61,156 bases of DNA. It comes from Perkinsus chesapeaki (taxonomy: Eukaryota; Perkinsozoa; Perkinsida; Perkinsidae). The stretch is from positions 1-61,156 of the forward strand of contig JAAPAO010000153.1 in the NCBI GenBank assembly GCA_013115145.1. The letters are read 5' to 3'. Both the position numbers and the translations under genes were made by a program. Below are positions 55,801 to 61,156 of the stretch, piece by piece (position 1 is the stretch's first letter; every line of letters begins with the position of its first letter). The notes under the pieces were generated by a model. That model made no database searches and had not been told where the DNA came from. It saw only the letters and a program-made list of their open reading frames with translations.

Positions 55801-58800
55801 TCACCATTCCAGGCCAGCCGCTGAACTGAGGACCCTGGCGTCCGAATGCTGAGCACCTAAGAAACGCATGTCTCTCAATATCATACACTCTATCCTACCG
55901 GCGACTCGGTGTCCCGATTGAAGTTGCATATGTGAATTCCCTCCGCGCTAGAAGTAGCCAGAACAGCTGGATGATGAGGATGCCATCGCACGTCCGTCAG
56001 CGTATCCCTATGAAATGATCGACACAATTTCAAAGTCAATATTTTCACAGACCCACTTGTAACTATCAACCGTTGCGATCGATGCAGCCGGCGATGTCTC
56101 CTTAGTGCCGAGCAGGCCAGCCAGATCGGTTGCAGCCGTATGAACGTGAGAATTTCCGCAATGTTCCATGGCAGCGCCATTCCACAATTTAACAGTCCAG
56201 TCCAGCGAGCCCGACGCTAGTATATCATCCGGGTGTCGTTTAAGCGCTGAACGCGGCATGTGCACGAGGAGGAGGGGAGTCTCACCACTGGGCTTCTGTA
56301 TTGTCTTCAGATTACTAAGTGGATGGTAATCGAGAGCTGTAACCATTCCATCATGAGCCAGGGCGCTGGCTTTAGCTACTTGCCAGCCAGGGTTAGTGTT
56401 ACCAGTGGTAGTGTCGAGTTGGGCCTGATACCGTCATGGCACTTAGTGAAAATGGGTACGTTAAGTTCGGAGCTTTCACGGTATGACTGTTAGGGCGATT
56501 CCAGCAAACATAACGAGCATACTGTCTCTTTCTTTCAAGGCATCTTACCTTTACAATGTGACCATCATACGTTCCAAAGGTGATAAGGTTCGCATCTGCC
56601 TCTGAGAACGCCACAGTCGAGACCGAATAGTCCCTCTGGTCGGCATCCTTGAACAACACCGAGTGATGCGGCTCGTTCTGTGAACTCAAATGAATCGCCC
56701 AACTGGCTTCATGCCAGCCTACCAACTGAGCTGTGCTCCACAGGCATACTTTTCCCTCTCGTGACACTGTTGTTATATGATGAGCGTTCTTGGTGCCAAC
56801 TAGTTCCATTCCACAAATCGGTTGAGTGTGTAATGACGATGTGCAGCAGTTGTCATCACGAGCGCAGCTCCCTATAGCTGGAGACCATTGCACTGGAGAG
56901 AACTGAGAGAAGAAAACAAATCCATTAAAAGATACTCTCTTTCGACTGCGCACGCTGAATATTGTGATGGGTAAATATCTTTTAACCGTTTCATGGATAC
57001 CTTACGCCACACGAGAGGGAGTATACCCAGCATAAGCCGATCTCCTCTCTTTGAATACATTCCCCTATTTCCTATCCGGTCAGTTATTCATTCACCGATA
57101 TCAGACCGAAGCTGCATGAGCCTGCAAATCCTCATCACCTTGGCTCGAGTGTCCCATATAAGCACACTTCCACTGACCGATCCACCAACATATAAAGTAG
57201 GCTTGAATTTATCACTCATCGCTGTCACCACAGCAGTGTGGCTCTTCAACACAAACTCTGGCCGCTTGGGCATTGCTATAGACCATACTGCGACCGATGG
57301 GCACTGACACAATCAGAGATACCAGATACCATACCCCACAGAATGACCAACTTCCAGCTGTTACGCAATCTTTAGGGTGCAAGGATTCCACAGAAATTTG
57401 GGAAAGCGAGCAGGTGCACTAAACAACTCAGCCCGACTATACAGTTCGATAAGATACATAAATCCCCATCATACACCCATTGAACGTATTTAATCTTTCA
57501 TTCCTACCTCCTTCCTGTTCCTGTTGTGGCATTGCCATGACCCAGCTCCACTGCATGCTATAAACAATTCCGGTATTCCGCCATGCCACCGTAGATCAGT
57601 TATCTCACCAAGTCGGCCTTCCTCTCCGAAGCTCGCGAATCTTGAACAACTCAATTTCCTATTTTCCAAATCGATTGCTCAATTACACCCGATCTGTCAC
57701 GCGCAAGGCAGCAGCCGACTCCTTCCCCGCACTCCCTCCAGAGTCTCTCAGCCGCTCCTCGGTGGCGTAGTCGATGAAAGGGTCCACTTCGAGACAACCC
57801 TGCTAGTGAACACCTTGGAACGACAACGGCCCGAAACTTCCCCTGGTACCGAGAGCTCGGATATACCGATCGCCTTTTCCACTATTTTGCTCGCCCGCTG
57901 AAGGAAGTCCCCAAAATCGCGACGTTGACAGATTGCTTCTTTTTCCTCTTCAGAAAGGCTCCCAATTGGAGTTTGACTGACGCCTTTGGCTGGCAGCTTC
58001 TCAAGATTAGAAGCCTAAAATACCCTTGCTGTGGATAGAACCCACGACCACTCGCACAAGAACGCAGCGCTCACCCTCGCGGCTGCTTTCATCCTATCCA
58101 ACGCGGTGGAGCCTCTCCTAGGAAATATAGGATTTCTAACCGAAGAGCGCCTTCTGTCTCCAGATCCTAAATGACTCGTGGGCTTCGAGTCCCCCGTGGT
58201 ATCGGCGACAACTTCCATCATGGTATCGCCTACAAGGTGGGTTTTATACTTCATCAATTTCCCATTTGCATGATAGATAACACCTTAATAGGGACAAAGG
58301 CTTAGACATCGTAAAATATTCTGATCCAGCAGCAGGACCTCAAGACTTATACAACACGTAGTTCAATAGTAGTAGTAGTACCATCGATACGGCTGATCCA
58401 TCGACATCAACTACTCTAGTAGTTCAGCCGAACCTCCAACGGAGAGGGGATGAGGGTAGACGAAATGCTCCCAGAGGGATGGGTACCATTTTCTCCCTCG
58501 AGAAAGGGCATATTTTTTATCAGACTTTCCCTCTCACATCAGTTTCTTGGAGTATAGGAATACAGTATTTTGCTGCGAGGAAGCCAGTCATTCCATCATC
58601 GTCATCACCGCTGAACCTTGTGGCTTGAAACAGAGTATTGCTAGACAGAGAGCCATTAGGGCCAGAAAGTGTGTTTATAATGCAAACATTTGCTAGAAAA
58701 TGCGTTCCTAGACCAAAATCAAACATGAAATGCATCCCTCGTGGTAATATCTTCTAGCTGCTCTTCTAGCGACAAATATTACAAACGAGCGTAGGTGGTG

Positions 58801-59806
58801 ACTAATCGCGGTAGTGAAAACTTCACCACCTGCTGCTGGCTGCATCACCTTTGCCTGTCTCCGTCGACTCATCATCACATTGTATGCCTTTCTCGTAGCT
58901 ATCTACATCCTCCCTTCTAACATCTCCATTCTCCTTCCCGGATATCATTCCAGCCACTCGCTTGTCAGAGTCGATATGTACCACAGATTGAGATGTCACT
59001 AATAATGACCGTCCTGGGGATCGAACCGACGACCTTTCCCTTACGAGTTTCCAATTTAGGCTTCCGAAAAAGCATTGCCTTCAGCCTAGCTGCGTCGTCA
59101 TCAGCCATACCTGAATCATCAGACACTTTCCAAATCACTGCTGAACCTTCCCTTCTGCCTCCAGTAGCCTGCGTTCCTCACGGCCCTGAATCTATGCTAG
59201 CATATCGCCTGCTTCCCTCAAATCCATACTAGGGGATTGCCTCACCCGCTGTTCAGAACATTACGAAATTTGACTAGAATCCTCCAACATCTCAAATATA
59301 CACACGAAGACATGTATGTCAATAAAGGCGGTCAAGTGAAATACGACAGCTTCGTGATATCCTTCTGGGCCATCTTTTCTAATCACCCTATACGAATGTC
59401 CAGCACGGGTATCGAAAATGCTGCTATTGGCAACCCAACCGCCCTCACTTTTATTCTTATCAGACGTTACGTCCAAGTTGTCGAGATTAGCCAACTGCTC
59501 GTCGATTGATAAGGCCTCGGAGAGGATCTAATGAGGCGGAAAATTGGTATGGCCAACATGAAGGAAATTACAGCTTGTATTTGTCTATCGAGAGAGTTCG
59601 AAGTGTTCGAGTTCTCAGAAAGACTTTTCGCCCTGAAGAAGGATCCAATCCGGCCTATTACGTATCATCCTCGGTGAAGCTCAAGATACCCACTTCATTC
59701 GACTAGCCCTAAGCCTTCTCAACTCTTCAACCCTCTTCCTCTGTGCCTCTATCATTCGTCGATCAATGCCGACAGCGCCACTGCCCGAGTTAGTCATCAA
59801 ATCCAT
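49847..59806 (-). CDS. Cytoplasmic dynein intermediate chain, WD40 protein
   Basis: Exons (descending): 59806-59694 (N-terminal coiled coil, RMIEAQRKRVEELRRL), two exons to about 59440, 59108-59045, 58998-58830 (SYEKGIQC), 58229-58075, 58014-57867 (SLSEEEKEAI...IVEKAI), 57786-57734 (VDPFIDY), 57677-57508, 57303-57139 (YVGGSVSGSVLIWDTRAK), 56902-56549 (VGTKNAHHITTVSREGKVCL), 56375-56057 (LASGSLDWTVKLWN), 56007-55899 (TDVRWHPHHPAVL), 55856-55705 (GDAEGRVTLYEADRS) and 49889-49847 (SLSENFKREFLEYA). Every block aligns in order with animal DIC. The protein links dynein heavy chain to cargo and dynactin. The last intron is 5815 nt because it contains the LTR retrotransposon on the other strand; splice sites at both ends look intact (GTGAGT, TTATTGCAG). 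Exons between 59500 and 59110 are incomplete. Confidence 0.85.
50122..50125 (+). other. Target-site duplication, left
   Basis: GGCC directly before the 5' LTR; the same GGCC follows the 3' LTR at 55684-55687. A 4-bp duplication fits BEL/Pao-type integration. Confidence 0.75.
50126..50339 (+). repeat. 5' LTR (214 bp)
   Basis: Begins TGTGCTG and ends ACGACA. I found no difference from the 3' LTR over all 214 bases. Confidence 0.95.
50357..55339 (+). CDS. BEL/Pao retrotransposon polyprotein
   Basis: One frame, about 1660 residues from the Met just after the LTR (50357); the frame is open further back into the LTR. An N-terminal gag region is followed by a cysteine-rich block at about 315-410 with many C-x-x-C pairs (CLRCLDT, CHHCNRS, CPRCSAEGKHHPFHCPG) in place of one simple zinc knuckle. 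Protease active site LIDTGAEMTAIS at about 457. Reverse transcriptase with KVRPVFDGS, FQAAFLQVEY, VLFGLPDSPSAL and catalytic LMDDLSVGA at about 873. RNase H has YIDASNK, RMELDAL and CTDSEVNLAR. Integrase has an HHCC finger (HGKSHHGVNAT...CGQCIK) and the catalytic triad GIDHCG, CSDRG and KWERSHG with the D-35-E spacing intact. No stop or frameshift is seen, so it is potentially autonomous. Confidence 0.92.
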   Translation: MAPSSTTSITLRYIKLPNKDKYVPVHVLRSTESGHALFVIIEAQYATVSAQLLGDTVQYFHLANRPFLGAWIASSYKTQWRNSTDTIPLGKALPLTGGALSPEDVPVDIELPPAPEKFLKDPVDSNIKELTSFPAYSVRPSPASPTAPVVSEAAPVSTSGVYFEEPLFVVLPTHEAPVDGKTVPSETELVQTLYRWNSLLMGEKQSLSEYLKLFEDTRYQVERLQGARFDERVLKHKLLMTLPTVHREVGLAKMTSLGYLDLLHELIQLDRVRQLANAHRKTGHIPTNSKTINAVDNLAPTQSAPENRQQPRRGGKGTGRPKRWTCLRCLDTVPPSGHLHRNCPSSNPVEKEGRCHHCNRSIGSGRNCCQDPTRCTASTNRRCPRCSAEGKHHPFHCPGPLPSEGSKAVDEKTKSPTTTLTFENVLIAGTTTPVSTSPLRSTTVRVLSINGSVPITGLIDTGAEMTAISQNTMETLIREGVEVPQPKAYCTALMADGKPIRDCPIHDLVFIHGPNQISAPVVVIKDLSKDVLVSAHLFRQFTNPTIWLFSSVGDRLFNVGSLNPELKALWEAFYHRLTTSTLTPTDTSQIVDASIDDDTQSKPICLLNTSPDSAEEVTASFTHSSPVVYGITLKNISDRHNEEQLSGGLHAVSVVNADIDNLPDASTASTPINRYQHRIKWLKPKPANNVQALRNVAERLEQRLRRDGIFELYDAEIEKFKQKGYIKPVPSSYAKFCLNHFPVVRKHGNELSSMKVRPVFDGSSLRGIVSPNLTDCDKQHVTSSIYLLRRFAFCVSCDFQAAFLQVEYEVEEDCRYLCFWWRGVLYSYQRVLFGLPDSPSALIHALDDNLSTSREELRRVVSVDGVGNYGVRILMDDLSVGASCPALAQQVLSIVLKNASERGFEENEAKRVNYNNAEKSGSMLGYHWSCVDDTLTISAVRKSDNIPNLRRVDDYRRYIATFFDPCGFYLEHMMKARLHLQQAALSGKDAALTSKQQTVIQEWYSTLARARALQRQLYPKNDEYNTIVAYIDASNKASAIVVETVAGSRIWARGFVTPVDAKPTAPRMELDALCTASGLLKDFMVDIADYWGATRLIICTDSEVNLARLRKSPTAIKTPAELVKQRRLIKVRNNIHELQQKTGIQVVVTHIEGTLNPADPPSRGRLSDDSTVDFKLSYISQLRSLLDTVSIFDLGSLTSFYHVPHDYEPLPIPCKIDPKGDRVINSVDNLNINQHDGTERSSYEPDDIARILHQQQRRAQVFREWQRNTLDLGTPDHEQDPILSPLIAVVGEAQRRYGLDRLLQAPFTAIDENDYVVRKCRQDTNGMVHSQYVVPPREHALQRLIIKSIHGKSHHGVNATYNELVKNYHWPSMRRMVARMVTACGQCIKTRPRQLAAQGSLSKKIDRVPWSSVGIDHCGAYDNNGDKQKYLVVCTDLLTGFIDAEPTTSTNGVQLVTAVKRIFARRGTPRRICSDRGKAYLSGVFRLFTSSINIQHHLIPPGSPRYGGKWERSHGPLNENLKFLRSTKPRVDWRTVVAEAVSLSNARPRWSTISSWDLLHTYPQDQSKKCAPLPGGLLDEWIEGQWEDDRARTRERLGDKSKKVHIGDKVYLRTPSPHKLGELARGPYVVEEIKGHTYFLRELSTNRRLQQPLYKLITTI
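55470..55683 (+). repeat. 3' LTR (214 bp)
   Basis: Identical to 50126-50339. It is followed by GGCC (55684-55687). Confidence 0.95.
58015..58074 (-). repeat. 60-nt dynein intron with tRNA-like body, sense
   Basis: The intron begins GTGAGCGCTGCG and has GAGTGGTCGTGGGTTCTATC (D-arm end and T-arm-like), ending GGGTATTTTAG. Its layout parallels the intron at 21613-21673: GAGCGC near the donor, GGTCG, GGTTC, then TATTTTAG. Confidence 0.7.
58999..59044 (-). repeat. 46-nt dynein intron with tRNA 3' half, sense
   Basis: The intron between FRKPKLET and TSQSVVHIDSD contains GGGAAAGGTCG, shared with 21613-21673, then CGGTTCGATCCCC (perfect B-box), and ends TCATTATTAG. Removing it leaves a continuous frame. 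Confidence 0.75.
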
Positions 59807-59937
59807 AAACTAAGCCTTTCCCATTTCACTAACTGCACAAAACGCATCATTAAGAGGAAACGACAGTATGATATCAATGAACACTCAAAGAGCCGCTTGC
59901 ATCTTGCTAAGCACCTAGAAAAGCATGTCAAGCCCCG

Positions 59938-60549
59938 TCACCCGGCCTTCAGTACTACCTTATTGGCCTGCTCAGGAGTTATCATCTCCTTGGAGCTAGC
60001 TGGGAACTTGATGCCCAGCGTATCGTTATTATAACGAGGTATCACATGTACGTGTACGTGAGGGACCTGATATGAATACTGGAGAACATCAAACAACATT
60101 AGCTGCTACCTCTTGACCCGAGCACTTCCCGTTGTTTTGACAGATGTTAAGACCATCCGCCCCGGTGCCTAAGGATGCTATCTAACCACACGATGCCTTC
60201 AACCCTTTGAGTACCTTCCTTTACAGCCTTAGCTAGTTTAGGGAGGTCAGCAAGGAAGGCTGAAGCGACATCGGGGGGCATAGCATCCATAGTGGCGTAC
60301 CTTAATTTGAAGTAAGCCTCAGACATTAACGGAATCTTGTATTACCCCTCGACCTTTGGCAACAACAAAGCATGCCCTTCAGTTACCGGGAAGGCATCCA
60401 ATATTGCTAAGGAGTGCTCAGTTTCAAAAATCTTATGGGAAGGAATCTGACTCGCTGGATTCCACAGACGTGCACCTTCTCCCATGCATTACCTCGCCAC
60501 GAATAATCTTAGCGAAGATGTTGTTGTGATCGTAGTCTGCTCCGGACAT
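59938..60549 (-). CDS. HIT-family (histidine triad) nucleotide-binding protein
   Basis: Five short exons: 60549-60493, 60446-60346, 60300-60215, 60168-60110 and 60078-59938, all GT-AG and in phase. The product starts MSGADYDHNNIFAKIIRGEI, then PSHKIFETEHSLAILDAFPV, TEGHALLLPK, GADGLNICQNNGKCSGQE and the triad PHVHVHVIPRYNNDTLG, ending QANKVVLKAG. The FAKIIRGEIPS start and the H-x-H-x-H block are diagnostic of the HINT/HIT branch, which hydrolyses nucleotide phosphoramidates or dinucleotide polyphosphates. At about 135 residues the length is normal. Nearby is a tRNA-Ile-like sequence upstream. Confidence 0.9.
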
Positions 60550-60753
60550 ATATCAAGTGATTGTGCAATAAATGCTGCTGAACAATAAGACACCATCCGA
60601 TAGCTAATTATCGACTACTCATGAGATGATCATCGTAGAGGATAGAGTACTAGATTCGGTGAATGAAAAGCTAAAAAATGGACATTTTCTGTGAAGATTC
60701 CGACGAATAAATAATAATAAAGATTATCCAGTGGATAAAAACAACAGCTCAAA

Positions 60754-60827
60754 TGGTCGATGCAGGGCTCGAACCTGCGACCCTCGCGTTATTAGCACGA
60801 TGCTCTAACCGACTGAGCTAGGCTTGG
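60754..60827 (-). tRNA. tRNA-Ile (AAT)-like sequence with unpaired acceptor stem; possible pseudogene
   Basis: The D-arm (TAGCTCAGTCGGTTAGAGC), anticodon arm (loop CTAATAA, anticodon AAT) and T-arm (GCAGG-TTCGAGC-CCTGC) are all intact, and the 3' acceptor strand is ATCGACC plus A. The 5' strand should be GGTCGAT but reads CCAAGCC, which cannot pair. It is either a pseudogene with a replaced 5' end or a tRNA-derived repeat head. Confidence 0.6.
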
Positions 60828-60840
60828 GGGAAAATTTTGC

Positions 60841-60890
60841 CACGGCGGGGGAAAGAAAAAAAGAAGAGAAGAAAAGAAAAGAAAGGGCTT
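60841..60890 (+). repeat. Purine-rich tract
   Basis: A run of G and A with almost no pyrimidines (GGGGGAAAGAAAAAAAGAAG and following). Confidence 0.6.
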
Positions 60891-61156
60891 GCACGCACGC
60901 GCAAATGCGCGCGCTCACTTTGAAATCTGATCTATTTGGTGGTGCCATTGTTGACAACCATTTGTTGTTATTCCTGCCCAACACATGTCAAACCGGCATT
61001 CTCATAAGAGGGTTCAGCGACCATTATTACAACCCTTATACCGAGATGCATTGGACCGGTTAAGAAGAACAGGATCATGGACTATTGTAGGGCATATGAA
61101 GATAATGTCACTGTATATTTTACATCGCTCCGCCCCTCTAGGAGAAACGGCCCGAC

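Noticed and set aside
15600-59040. B-box hits in introns as functional tRNA genes
   Set aside because: Apart from 34899-34970 none folds as a full cloverleaf with a paired acceptor stem, so they are described as tRNA-like intron content only.

Overview
The window looks like nuclear DNA of an alveolate protist, most likely a Perkinsus species. Genes are split by many very short GT-AG introns (26-200 nt). There is a fused pyruvate:NADP+ oxidoreductase (PNO), a combination known from a few protist groups including perkinsids, and base composition is balanced. The species cannot be fixed from the sequence alone.

Layout. 1-7.5 kb: a decayed copy and an intact copy (minus) of a secreted S41-type peptidase, separated by palindrome-rich non-coding DNA. 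7.5-9.6 kb: mostly non-coding. 9.6-16.2 kb (minus): a RING/B-box/coiled-coil gene, a MATH-like gene and a coiled-coil gene. 16.6-25.8 kb (minus): a Tudor-like plus GCN5-type acetyltransferase, a hypothetical protein, mitochondrial ribosomal protein bL27, a small basic protein and splicing factor SF3B2. 26.4-32.1 kb (plus): PNO. 32.4-38 kb: a secreted hypothetical, ribosomal protein eL35/uL29 (minus) and, divergently, an SLC44 choline-transporter-like gene (plus) with a tRNA-Asp gene antisense in one intron. 39-47 kb: small cysteine-rich secreted proteins, an aspartic-protease fragment and a broken piece of the dynein gene. 47.7-49.4 kb: a TPR-like protein. 49.8-59.8 kb (minus): the cytoplasmic dynein intermediate chain gene, whose last intron holds a complete, very young BEL/Pao-type LTR retrotransposon. 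59.9-60.5 kb: a HIT-family protein, followed by a tRNA-Ile-like sequence.

Two unusual patterns recur. First, about a dozen short introns, in both orientations, contain a tRNA T-arm/B-box, and some contain most of a tRNA body ending in a T-run that doubles as the 3' splice region; the SLC44 intron with an intact antisense tRNA-Asp fits the series. Second, intergenic DNA and some introns carry many perfect palindromes with exactly one central base, often arranged as a B, B-complement, B chain. One can be seen as a 14-bp insertion in the S41 pseudogene relative to its intact paralogue, which points to template switching.

Gene models were built by reading frames across GT-AG junctions by eye. 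Interior exons with family matches are solid; start codons and terminal exons are less so.
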